37,824 nucleotides of DNA from Fomitopsis serialis (taxonomy: Eukaryota; Basidiomycota; Agaricomycetes; Polyporales; Fomitopsidaceae). The DNA lies in the NCBI RefSeq assembly GCF_022376445.1, contig NW_025955334.1:1-37824 (forward strand). The letters are read 5' to 3'. The notes under the pieces are model-generated. The model did not search any database, had not been told where the DNA came from, and was given only the letters and a program-made list of their open reading frames with translations. Shown here in pieces: positions 20,801 through 32,500 of the stretch. Numbering within the stretch: position 1 is the stretch's first letter; each line of letters begins with the position of its first letter. Made by a program: the position numbers and the translations under genes.

Positions 20801-23432
20801 AAGCCCATCCTTCCTAGGCCTCCTTCCCTGCGCTGTCGGGTTCTCCCCGCCTCTCCCCGGGTTACGAGACCCTGGCTTCTCGCCGGAAGTCTTCATGTCT
20901 CCATTGACGGCCGTCCGCGGGCACATCCTGCCCAAACTGCACGCTCCAGCTCTCAGGTCAGAGCCAGCGCACTCGGAGGCATTGCGCGCGGGCGTCCTGT
21001 GCCAGAGGTGGCTGCAGCCTGCTAAATCGGTTACGTATGGGCATCCAGCCAATGTGATCACCTGGATTCTGCACCCCCAGCACGAACAGTGCGTCTAAGC
21101 CGGCTCAAGCCCGCGCGCGTCCGTCTCATCTGGGCTAAATACGTGTGCGCCATTATTAGTCCAGCCCTAATTTCCGCTAAGGCAACCATGTAGACGCAGT
21201 GCTTGATTTCGATATAGAGCGGCCCGGTCTGTTCGCAAACGGGCACTAAACGGCGGGGACCTAGACCGTTTTGACGACGACCGCCGTGCTTATTTCGCGA
21301 GAGGGATCCCGAAGCCCGATTCCGAGGGAGCGCTCGGTGGAGACTGTGGAGGAACGAGGGTGTGGAGCTCCCTCGGAGCTCTCTTTCCAACGATCTGAGG
21401 CCCTCGACGGGCTGCTTCTCGTGGAGCGAGATCCGCGGGTCCTTGGCGCGGCCTTGTTTCTGCTGACAGCGGGACGGACTGCACGGGAGGTTCGAGTCGA
21501 CTTCTCCCCGCCCTCGAGTACGTGTCTTCAGGCTGTTCCGCGGTGTCGAGAATGCCGGTGACAAGCTTCGCAGCACGAAGGTTTCGTGCGGTGCAGGCAG
21601 ACACCGGACGACGTCTAGATCCGGTCTATTGACTCGCGCAAAGCGAACTCAGCATGCGTTGCGCAACTCAGTAACTCAGTTACTCAGCTGTCCCTCTCGA
21701 AGCTTGAGCTTGAACGCGTGGTACACGCACACGAACGCTGTGCGGCGGGGCCGGCTGCCAGAGCTTCTCCCATTGAGTACTGAGTCCTCGCTGCGTGCAT
21801 TTCCGATTGATTGCTCACTTGCAGCTGGTTCGACACGTCCACGGTGGCCGGCGTCGCTGTCCATCGCGGCGCGGATTATCTTTGGGGCGTCAACGTCCGA
21901 ATCTATTGCACGTCTGGTGCAGCGCACTCTGATTCCGCGATCACAGAACACGCCATCACTGGTCTGTGGATGCATCGCTGGTAGCACGAGCGTCAGGACG
22001 TGACTCACGATCGCATGCACACACCGTAAGTCGTATAGGCGTACATATGTGACACGCAGGGCCGGGCTTCTAGTGCAGGCCGTTCCGGAGGGCGGGCGAT
22101 CAGCGAGACGCCACGACGCGGTGCAGCGATACCTGCTCTGGCCGACTCTGTTCGCTCGCGGCGCAGCCACGAAGGGAGGGTCAATCGCCCCAGCCTGTCC
22201 GCGCGAACAAGGAGAGGGTGATCAGCTACAGACCCTCCCACCCAGATCGCTATCCAACGCACCGCGTCCGCGTCTGCCGCACCTTTACGTGGCGCCCGCG
22301 TGTCCACTCTATCAGTGCATCACTTGCCTGGCACACACCGCTGAAGTACTGAATGAGGAGCCAAGGCGGAAAGAGGGACGGCACGACGAGGGTCTCGAGC
22401 GCGATCCGGGGTGCTGTCACTCGCAGCTGAGGGGCTCTGAGACGTCAGCCAAGCTCCCGGGTTCGTATGCACCGTCCGAGATCTGCTGCCAGTGCCCGTG
22501 GAGCAGCCAGGAAGCCCCAGCTGCAGGAAGGGGTCGCGGTTCGTGTGTTCTCGATTGTCCGCGCGAGCCGCCGCAGGGGCCCGCTGCCGGCAGGACAGGG
22601 AGGGGGTGTCGCACCAGGTTAGCAGGCTTCCCGTTCGAGCTGCCATGGGCTTCCCCGGGCGTCCGTATCCTCCCACTGCTGCCAGTCCACGTACCACCCG
22701 CCGGGCTCGTGCGCAGTGCAGGGTCGATAGGAGGATGACGCGCGCGCGAAGTCTGAGGCTCACATCGACGTGGCAGATGCCAGCAGTCCTGCAGGTTGGT
22801 CTGGGCAGCTGCTGCGAGCGAGCGCGCGCCCGCGCGATAAGCCCCTCCCAATTTGCAACCAAACACACGAGAAGCCAGGCCTCTACGTGAGCGGGAGGTG
22901 CGCGCCCGGGGCAGGGCAGGGAAGGCCTTGATGGTGCGTGATACACGCACGATGCAGGCCGAACAGTGGCACACGCGCTCAGGCGGGCAGGCGATTAGAG
23001 CGTAATGTTGTAGTAACATTGGTGTCAGATTGCAAGCAGTGGACTAGTGCGGGAGTGTGTACGCTACGATGGGGAGACAGCAGGATAGCAGTGGCACGGC
23101 GACTCGGGACGTACGCGAACGATCAGGGTACATACTAGGTGAATTACTAACGCTATGGTCCGGCCGTGGCGCGAGGCGAGGCTGGACAAAGGGGGTAGGG
23201 TAGTGGCAAGGAGAAGAAAGGAAGAACACGAAACGGAGGCGCGAGAATACATAGTGGACCACAAGACCGGGCAGACGGAGATAAGCAGGCGATCATGGGA
23301 TGACACAGAGACCGGGGGCGAGACCGAGAAGGCGAGTGGATGGGAACGATGAGAGAAAAGATGCAATAATATCCGCAGGCAGATGACGAAACATATGATG
23401 GCGCTCGTGAGTCTTGACAGACGGGGTCGTTG
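17861..23432. other. 5.6 kb with no identifiable gene
   Basis: Many overlapping frames occur on both strands, the longest a plus-strand frame of 209 codons at 19301-19930 and another of 229 codons at 22049-22738. None has a recognisable motif, a coherent intron pattern or a hydrophobic profile that I can interpret. A short symmetric element (GTAACTCAGTTAC with flanking AACTCAG copies) lies at 21662-21690. The stretch may hold old, decayed transposon or gene sequence, but nothing is supportable. Confidence 0.4.
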
Positions 23433-24087
23433 CTACGGGTCGCGCAGCATCACGCCCCAGAAGATGGGGTGATTGGTGATGGAAGAGGAGGTAGGATCGC
23501 GCATCGTCCTGCGAGCGAGCTCAGCCTTGCGCAGCGAGACTGGGCGTGTCCCGGGGATCCGCCGGAGGCTGGGGCCTCGAGGACGTGTTGGGGATGCACC
23601 TCAACGGGCTGTACAACGTTGGGCGGCTTACGAGCGCGGGCGATAGCTGTTGGCGTGCGTGGTGGGCGGACGACGCGGTGTCTGGGTTGTTGTGGTCGAG
23701 GGTGGCTTGGGAAGCACCGAGGACGGAGAGAGCGAAGATGGACCTGCACGCGGGCTACCGGTCCGACCGACGATGCTAGCGGGTCATCGACGCGCGACGT
23801 ATCGCCAGTACGTTGAGTTCGGAGGCTGCAGATGGACCGAGATTAGACGCGTTCCGACGCGTTGCAGAGAGCGCAGTACATACCTGAGTGCCTGGGGTGG
23901 AGTTGTCTGCGAGCGGAGCGCGTTAGGAGGTCCGGCGGTGAAGAGAGGCGGAACACTCACGAGGTCGGATACACTCCCAGATGTCAACGCCCTTGCCCTT
24001 CGGATCCCAGACCCCGCATTGCGAGTGCAAGGCCCAGTAGATGTTGAGCTCCCAAATGCGAGTTGCGTCGCTGACAAGACCGGGCAT
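23433..24087 (-). pseudogene. four-exon orphan gene with one in-frame TGA
   Basis: Exons 24087-23961, 23906-23884, 23825-23632 and 23568-23433 join in one frame of 159 codons, interrupted only by TGA at codon 64 (23786-23784). Introns are 54, 58 and 63 bp with consensus ends. The N-terminus reads MPGLVSDATRIWELNIYWAL then HSQCGVWDPKGKGVDIWECI; the middle is a Ser/Thr/Pro-rich linker (LPKPPSTTTTQTPRRPP); the C-terminus is SLRKAELARRTMRDPTSSSI then TNHPIFWGVMLRDP. I do not recognise the family. A TATA box and pyrimidine-rich leader precede the ATG. That all three introns preserve frame argues for a real gene with a nonsense change (CGA to TGA would suit) or a base error. If TGA is the true stop, the product is 63 residues. 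Confidence 0.55.
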
Positions 24088-24194
24088 GGCGCAGGCGGTG
24101 GGTGGGAGACGAGGATGCTGGGACAGACGGGGAGGGCGGAGGACGCCTCGGAGAGGAAGAGGGGATGGCAGAACGGCTCGGAGAGCGGGGGAGG

Positions 24195-24263
24195 AGAATA
24201 TAAGGGGCCGGGAGGCTATGGGGCTTTCTTTATCGGGGAATCATGGTTACCAGGAGATTTATA
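24195..24263 (-). promoter_or_regulatory. TATA elements in a bidirectional promoter
   Basis: On the minus strand TATAAA at 24263-24258 and TTATATTC at about 24204-24195 precede a C/T-rich leader and the ATG at 24087. On the plus strand a C/T-rich stretch (CTTCTCTTTCTTC) leads to an ATG at 24355. The 267-bp gap thus looks like a shared promoter. Confidence 0.5.
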
Positions 24264-24354
24264 GCGGGGAAGAAAAGACGCCGGGTGTAGTGAGACGGTG
24301 GTGTGTGGACTGGGCAGCTGATGACATAAGCCTTCTCTTTCTTCAAGCATCTCC

Positions 24355-24510
24355 ATGACGTCCGGCATCCGCTCCATCTTCAATCTCCGCGCCAATCCCG
24401 GCGCGCCCCCGTTCGCGCTCCGCCCGCTCCCCGGCCGCTGCTCAGCGAACGCACTCCGGCAGCGCACGGGCCAATCATCCTGCGCGGGCGGTCCCGGCCC
24501 ATCGCGATAG
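24355..24510 (+). other. short divergent ORF, 51 residues, presequence-like
   Basis: Starts MTSGIRSIFNLRANPGAP after a pyrimidine-rich leader, divergent from the orphan gene. The residues are rich in Arg, Ser, Ala and Leu with almost no acidic residues, as in a mitochondrial targeting presequence. It ends at TAG 24508-24510; a downstream exon is possible but was not found. May be exon 1 of a larger gene. Confidence 0.3.
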
Positions 24511-26257
24511 CTGGTGGGCGAGCGAATGCGCGGATCGATAACGCGCCGGTGACGTTTGCAGGCTGCTCGTCGTGGTCACCCGCCCGCGTCCGGCGACATG
24601 CATTGTCCACAAGCCGCGCCCTCTGGTAGCTGGCAGTTGCCGTGCCCGGAGTGGCGGCGCGCGTGTAGCATCAATCGTCCTCTCAGAACACAGGCTCCCA
24701 CCAAGCCGCAAAAATTTGGGGTCGCGCCGCGCGCAGGGCGGCCTCTTCCCAACCGCCAGGGGCGCCAGCTGCTGCGAACAGCCGCCATGGTGATTGGCCG
24801 AGGCGGCTGCGGGCCGCGGCTGCCAAATTGAGGCGGCAAAATAGTGGGCGCCTGTGCTGGGTGCGCGCCGTCGAGGAGCCAGTCGAGACCATCCCCACGT
24901 CCAGGGCGTTGTGGAGCCCACACCAGCCCTTCTGGCCGAGACCGCGGCCCGCGGTGGTCCCCGAGCGAACCACCGCTACGTCCGACCTGCGAGCGCCGAC
25001 TCGGACAGCGCATGGCCGCTTCCCCGCCCGTTTCATCTCGTCCCGCCCCGTGTGCGCTGCCCATTCGACGCCACACCGCACACAAACGAACCGTACGTAC
25101 AACCTTGCCGGCCTCGTTGCTCGTCTCATTGTCCACCGTACCTCGTTTCGTCTACACCGTCGGTTCTCGCGGGCACGCGGCCCTACGCGGTGTTCGCCCT
25201 GCAGCACGTCGCAGCCTGTCCAGCCTCGCTCGAACCGCCAATTTGTCGTTTGATCGCTGTGCGGCCTTTGTCCAGACCAAGGAGCCCATCGCAAGCCATC
25301 CGTTGGACTCCGACCAAGCGTTCTGGATCGCCGTAGGTTCGGCCGACTGCAACATTCCGAGTCACCGTCCGTACACCCCATTGGATCTTTGCCTGGCTCG
25401 GTGCGTTCAGGCGGACGAATGATGATCAGCCCAGGATCAGTCATTGGAAACTGTACACACGAGTACGTTTGTTCCAGACGCCGATGCGAACGGCGGAATG
25501 CAATCTCGACATTCAAGTAAGTAGTTCCAATCTGTCGCATGCTTCCACAAACACGCTTAAGAATCATCCCGTAAGTGCTAATTAGCTATGAAGTCCCCAA
25601 TCTTGCTAGACCCCTTCCCGGAAATGCGTGCACATGCGGAGGTCGTCGGGCCTTTGTCTGACCTCGCCCGTCGAGCGATTCGCACGCGCTACCGGTCCTC
25701 AACCAAAAAGTCGGGCTAACTCGCCCTCAACATTCCTCGTTATGGTGGAATGTTTGGTTGGAACACCCTAGCATACCAAGGCCGACACACTCCACTGTCA
25801 GTGTGCGCGCTTTTGCATTCGGGGATGATGGAATTAGCTGGCAAACCCATGGTACGTGTCCTGGATATTTCAATTGGACCCCGATCACATCTATTCTCGC
25901 TCACTGCAACATTCCGACTCATCCGCTTCCCGCCCAGTGAAGTAGGCACTGCCGTCGTCCTATCACAAGTCGCAGCCGCGCGACACTGCCGCGACGCGCG
26001 CGTGTGAAGTGCGGTACAGCACCTGCTGGGCTGGGATTCTCGGGCGACATGCCGAGCGATGCAGACGCAGCAGACGCACTCCGTGATGCATGCTCTCTTC
26101 ATCATTCGACGAAAGCCGCCGGCGTACCGGGGCGCGCGCGGGGCTGCTACGGTACCTCCCACGCGACGTCCACACTCACTGACAGATGCTGAGCAATTCT
26201 ATTCTGTTCCATCATCTAGAAAGAAGGGCTACTGTGTCTTAGAGAGGACGCGCGGTA
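24511..26257. other. no identified gene
   Basis: GC-rich and open on both strands between 24.6 and 25.4 kb (frames up to 294 codons on the minus strand), but without motifs or convincing introns. From 25.5 kb the base composition becomes more even and frames are short. Nothing supportable seen. Confidence 0.4.
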
Positions 26258-26850
26258 GCAATGGCTTCGGAAGTCATCAACGCCGTCATGTTCTTCCACA
26301 CATGGTGAAATCTGCTGCTGCGTGTACTGTATTTCTCGTCTGATGTTCAAGTTCTTCCGACTGCGCGGAACATGGAATGCGTCTGTCAGGTTCGTCGACA
26401 GTCAATCTTTGGCCATCGCAACCACCGCTCCCGGCCACAACATACCTTTTCTGCCGGACGACATACCGATGAAATTCGGCAAGACCGACATTCGTTCATT
26501 ATGGTGGTCCCCAGAAGCGGGTTCCGACCGTCGCACAGTGGCTTCGGAAGTCATCAACGCCGTCATATTCTTCTGCACATGTTGAAATCTGTTGCTGCAT
26601 GTAGTTCTCGTCTGGTATTCTTCCGAATGCGCGGGACATGGAATGAAGCAGCGGTGGCTTAACAATTTTGTCCACTGTTTGTCAGGTTTGTCAACATCTA
26701 GTCTTTGGCCATCCCAACCACCGCTCCCGGTAACAGCACACCTTTTGAATTTTCTACCGGACGACATATGTACTGATGAGATTCGGCAAGACCGACATTC
26801 GTTCATTATGGTGGTCCCCAGAATCGGGTTGCGACCGTCGGCCAGGCCGC
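26258..26850. repeat. degenerate tandem duplication, about 280-300 bp unit, two copies
   Basis: GGCTTCGGAAGTCATCAACG recurs at 26263 and 26540 (offset 277), and ATTCGGCAAGACCGACATTC at 26474 and 26781 (offset 307). Copy 2 has therefore gained about 30 bp, in the part around AATTTTGTCCACTGTTTGTC. Shared landmarks between these anchors include CGGAACATGGAATG/CGGGACATGGAATG, TTTGGCCATC and CCACCGCTCCCGG. Divergence looks like 10-15 percent. No coding sense is apparent in either copy. Confidence 0.85.
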
Positions 26851-29593
26851 TCAGGCCGTGGCCGCGCCCGCCGATCTTGATCTCCCCAACAGATTGTGAT
26901 GCCCGCGTCCCGATTGGCTGAGGGCGGGAGGAAGGTAAAATGCTTATAATTTCGCTTAGTTGTGCGGCTGCGTAGTGGATCCGGACCTCGTCCTTTGACT
27001 AATGATTAATGAACGTTGCCAATGGGCCTCTCCATGTCCAATTCATGTCAGCCAACGGCCACACCTATAAGCTCCCAACCTATTCCTTTTACGGTAAATG
27101 CCTAGGCTCCTTATGATTAGATGAACCTAGGATAACTCGGGAAGTAGAGCTTGTTCTAGATGTCCCAGCAAAGTTGAAGAAGCATCGAGAGAATGAATTG
27201 CTACTAGCATCATGTGCGCGCGAAGAGGGCCTCGATCGTGTTTAATGTAGTCGGAGATGTGGCAAAGGGATCAAGGAAGGATAGCACCGACCTTGTCTGC
27301 ATCTGATTTGGAGCGTACCGACTCTGCGAGGTCGTACGACGCCGCGAAGAAATGCCGGTGCAATAGCTACGGGTTTAGAGGACAGGTGGCCTCTCCAATG
27401 ACACACGGGGAACGAAAACGTCTTCATACAATCTGAACACATCGCTCTCAAGCTGCCAACATCATACGCGAGAGCGTAATACATAGTACGATGAGCGTAA
27501 TCGCTGACAGGCTGTACAGTGCACGGACCCGCGTCTCGTGATAGACAATTTCAAGGTGAGCCCCGTCTGGAAGTATGAACGGACTCGTTCTGAATGGCGA
27601 TGGCTGCGCCGTACCCACGCTGCCAACGAGCATTAAGTTAATTGCATAGGACATGAAGAGATCTGCCGTGACCCCGTTGCAACTCAACGTTAGGCTTGGA
27701 CGCGCGAACCAGACAAGTCGCCAGTGAGCATTCTCAACGGGCCTACATACGTACCCGAACGGGGCACGTCGCATGCAGCTCGTGCGCGCCGTACTCTAGT
27801 CTCATACCAAGACCCTCTAGTGTGGAGGATTTGTGTCAAACCTAACCGTACTCAACTCTACATTGAAATTCGGCCGACCGGAACGACACTTTACCTGATT
27901 ATCGCAGCCTCAAGAGTCAGGCGAACCACGGCTGGCTAGACACGAGGCGCAGTCGATCTACGCTAGAGACCAGGGGCAGCGTTGTGGCCAAGCTCTGATC
28001 CACAGTGCGTTTGTGCCGATGGGCCGCGGATATGCGATCGATATGCATCGTGCTTGATACTGCACGCCCAGCTTGGCCGCAGCAGACAGAATCGCGACGG
28101 TACACTTTGCCTCGTGCCCCGCGACGCACACACCGCGCCATCCATGCGCAGATCGATATCGCGGTGTGTGGTGGCCATTGGCGGCGGGTGGCAAGGACCC
28201 ACATGCTTCGGTGATTTTGTTTCTGATTGATGGGGTGATTGGATTTTGGCATTGCACGATAGCGAGGCGGCGAGCAGATGCTGGAACCTGGTTCGGCCGG
28301 ACGACGGAGCGGACTACGCGCCGCCGTCGGAATGTCAATCGGGTATTCACCGCAGTGTCCGCTCCGGCGAATTTGTGGCGTGAGCAGGACGGGGGCCATC
28401 GTCGCTTCGAGCCTTGTGGACCGGGAGATGACAGCGTGAGTGAACAGGTGGCTGGCACACGACGGGGAAGGACAACAGCGCCGGTCAGCGGGACGCGATA
28501 TATTGTAGAAGTCCGCTGGAAGCGTACACTTCTGATTACTTGAGGAGCATTCTTCGCAGGAAGAGCCGCGGAAGAGTCCCCATACAAGGATACCGGTGCG
28601 AAGCGTTCGAACTTCGCCGGCAAATAGACGGATGAAGCTGCGGCGAGTTGGCGACAGAGGTTAAGACTCAGAGCATAGGGTGGCTTATTGCGGTAGACGG
28701 AGCGCACAAGTTGAGTATCGGTAGGGCGCAAAGTCGGAACCTGAGTTGTACGGCCTTCCCGTTGGACTGCTGTCTGGCTGAGGTCAGAGGTATCCGAGAG
28801 AGAAGCCACGTATAATCATTGAGCTTCGCACACATGTGTCTTTACGCATTCCTTATACTTAAGTGCCCGCGGGCAGGTAAACCGTGTCACAGATTCAGCC
28901 ACGTTCCGCGTATCGTTAAATGTGCGGACGAACCTTCAAAGATACCACACCGAGTCCCGGGAGTATTAAGACACTCCAAGTAAGGCTGTGTCCCCTTGAT
29001 GTCTCCTTGATGGCTCCCAGCTTGCATTCAGAACGGACCGCCCGATAGCTCGACCACACGAGTGAGACCCTGACAACGTTCAAGGTTCGAAAAAGAAGAT
29101 GGACATCACTCACTACTAGTGACAGTACCCTGGACCGGACGTGGGCATGAGGCGCGCGACAGGCCCTGGAATGGTTCAATCTCCCCGGGCAGACGTAGAC
29201 GATTCCTTCAACCTTCGTGCCTCAGGCTATCCTTGTCTGACGAATGATTCAACTTTCGACTCGAGTCTATTCGAGTTACGGCGCCATGCAAGGATCACTT
29301 CGTGAGCCACCCCAGATCCAGTGTCATCGCTGTTTCTGATTGTATAGAAGGGATATTTGTGTTGCTTTCGAGTGAGATTAGGACATACTGCGTTGGTCCA
29401 GAGGAAGTTCGGAATGAAAGCCACTGCAGACGATTGTGGACACTGGATGGGTTTAACTTTCATTATGCGCGTAAGACACGTGACAGTGTACAGTGATCGT
29501 ATCCGGCGGCAGTCCCGCCCACGCTGCCTCGATCGAGCTACGACGCATGTTCCTCTCCTGCCACCAACACATCGCGGACAGGAGTCTTGAGAA
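26851..29593. other. no firmly identified gene; one long minus-strand frame
   Basis: A minus-strand frame of 283 codons (28809-27958) begins MASLSDTSDLSQTAVQREG and has no recognised domain. A second minus frame (27774-27448) contains two hydrophobic stretches (SYAINLMLVGSV; LYSLSAITLIVLCITL) and may be an exon of a membrane protein. Neither has clear intron signals or a promoter, so both are left as candidates only. Confidence 0.3.
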
Positions 29594-32500
29594 ATGATAC
29601 AGCTATGCCGTGCAGAGGATGGACAAGTCGCTGACGTGCGCATTTTGATATCTTCATGCCGCAGGTGGCTGATGAACGCATGAACAGCTCGCGGGTTCAG
29701 TATGGGACCTGGAGAGGTGAGGCATTTTAGGGGAGGACAAGTCGTCTGAGGCTCACTGGAGAAACCAGGGAGGTCAACTTGGAGCGACTACTTGAAGAAA
29801 AGGCGGGTATTAATCAAGGCGATGGGCTTGCGTACCTTGCGGACGGGAGACGACTCACTAAGGATAATGTGCGAGACATTGCTGGAGTTGAGGACCAGGT
29901 GCGTCATTTGGTGGCCTGTGGAGGTATACTGTTACTGACTATGGGTTAGATGATCTATGTATTCAACAAACGCTACCTGGACCTGGACGTGAACGAGGTG
30001 CTGGCCGAACTGCGAGAGGAGCCGTCCATGCAACCACCAGTGGAAGGTGCGTGTTTGTTTGGCTGTCTACGGCGCCCAACTGAACCGAGACAAGATGAAC
30101 TCTCCTCCACTCCACCATTCCGCATATCCCAACTCGCCACTTCGTACGAGCACACGGCACACCAGCATCATGAGCATGTCCAGCGCACTCTCACATCCTT
30201 GCACTACCAACATTCCGCCCTGCGCATCGCATCAAGCGTGCTCGACTTGCATGTACTCGCCATGGCAGACGTATTCGAAGGCGTGTCTTCCGCGGCACAG
30301 CGCGAGACTGACAAACAGGCAGCACTCCTCGGCGGTCTGGATGCGGACTTGGAGATTGTCACACGCGTGCATGTGCACAAGGAGTTCATGAGCACTGCAA
30401 TGCGGAAGGCTATGGATGTCGGTGACCGCGGTAGGACTCTTGGAGACTACGTGAGCAGAGTGAAGATGCGGCAGGTTGCAGACAGCTGTATGAGAACCCA
30501 CGGTAAGTGGCCATGAGGGCAGACTTTCCACTCGCGCTGACACAAAATTCATCGTTAAGATGAACTGAAGGAGCGGTTCCGCCAATCGCAGGAGGTCATG
30601 TCGAGGCTCAATGACGGAGCGCACGAGGTCCGGGAGTTTGTCAATTCCCAAAGGTACGTAGGAGAAATCAGGTTGGAGTGCTTGATGGGTGAACTTTACC
30701 TACAGTCCACTAGAAGAAGCAGAAGCATGCGCGAAGAGGGCCCAGGAGGCCTTTGATTGCATTGCGGAGTATCATGCGACACAGCAAAGTGAGTATGTTT
30801 GGACATTTCAAGCGCCCACTCTAACGAGACTCGTGCAGTACCTACTTCGCAGTTCGAGAAGGTTGTGCATGGTGCGTAGGACTTGATGCGCGGGCGCTAT
30901 GTAATTGATCCATTGTCTACAGACCTTCGCCATTGGGATGGGGTGCTTCGTGATCAAGTGGAGACCATGACATCTCTCAAAGTGCGTCACAACACCCTTG
31001 TACCCACTGCTATCTTCATTCACCGCATAGTTGAATTTTCTTTCTAGAATACACATACCGAGGGTTGCATCTTGGTCTTGCGGCAGATCAGCGCATTGAA
31101 TCATGAGTTAATCGAGCTGCGGCAACTGTTGACCTTGCTTCAGGGTGGTCTCAAGGCAAAGACTAGTTTCTCGCATATACAGCGGCTTCACAACATGTTG
31201 TATGCGTACGGTGCAACCGTCATAGAGATTGTCAGGAGGAAAGAATTCGGTAGGTGGCTCTACATGCTCGCGCGGGAAGCTTGCGCTTACTCGTGACAGC
31301 GCGTTTCTTCTATCAACGTGCTCAGAGCATCCTCGAGGTCATGGCCAAGCTCTCGTCAGTGGCCTGCAACACTGTTCGCATAGTCGCACTGACGCTGTCA
31401 TAGAGCAAGCGAACGGAAGCGAAGACAACTGTACCGCGGAGACGTGCATGGTCAATTGCCATTCGAGACACGGGGCATGGATGACCCTGTCCCTACCATC
31501 GATTTCTCTCCCACCGGTCCCTCGAATCGCCCTATCCACTGGAACGTCCAGACATCGACGGTGAGATCTTCGCACCGGTCAAATTTGGGACATGGTAATA
31601 ATCGACGTGGATAGGTCTTCTGCATGTGCTGGATGACTTGGAGCACTTCGCGGAAGCCTCACAGGACCCGGCCGCGATGAGCTCCGTGCGAGAATCCCGT
31701 GCAGGTTTAGACAGGCTGATTGGCAAGATGGATAGTCTTGAGTCTGGCTTTGATCGCATCGCGGAACGGTCGTGTGAGGCGTCCTCGATTTCATTTACGT
31801 GTGTGAAGCCTGCTGACCCCAATACACATTCGGTTCCCAGTGCTGTCAGCATCCCGACTGACGAACCATAGACGGCGGTGTGAGTCCCCGTATGGTATTC
31901 TGAACACGCTCTTGGCTCAACTTTTGTCCTCGTACAGCCACCGGAGAAGACATAGACCTCGAAATTCAGGTGCAAGAGCTACGTGAAGCTCAAGCTCAAC
32001 GCGAAGTCTCAATTGAGAACGAGCGTCTGGTCCTAGAGCGAGAAGTCGCCGAGCTACGATCCACGTTACAGGCTGAGTCCGCCGCCCGCGATCAGCTCGA
32101 ACGGGACCTCCATTCTGCGAAGGCCCAGCTGGAGAGTGAAGCTACGTCCAGGCGCATCCTTGAAGAGCGCAATACCGAGCTCTCGTCCGATACTGACCGA
32201 CACCGTGATGCGCTCTCTCGGGCCCTGTCGGAGGCCACTGACCAAACCAAGGTGGCCGAAATTGCGCGACAGGAGCTTGCCCAGGTACGGGCAGAGTTCA
32301 AACACGTCAAGGCCATCGAGAAGCAAAACTCCGACAGACTAAACAAGCTCCTGGAGGAGCAGGCGTCTTCGCTGAGGAGGCTAGAAGAGGCACGGGCCCG
32401 CGGAGAGGACCTAGAGGCACAGATTAGGGAGGCGCGCGCTGAGAGCGACGAGGTCAAGCGCTCTCTGTCTGAGGCAGCACGGGAGAAGGAGCGACTCCTG

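Noticed and set aside
23433..24087. Selenocysteine or programmed readthrough at TGA
   Set aside because: No SECIS-like element or TGA-CTA context is visible, and basidiomycetes generally lack selenoprotein machinery. A mutation or base error is simpler.
24683..25567. 294-codon minus-strand frame
   Set aside because: All six frames are unusually open here because of GC content. The translation is a patchwork of R/P/S/G runs with no domain or intron logic.
27448..27774. Second DUF6533/DUF6534-type gene
   Set aside because: Two hydrophobic stretches and a weak SLTLSCNGVTADL resemblance are not enough; no signature motif or intron structure supports it.
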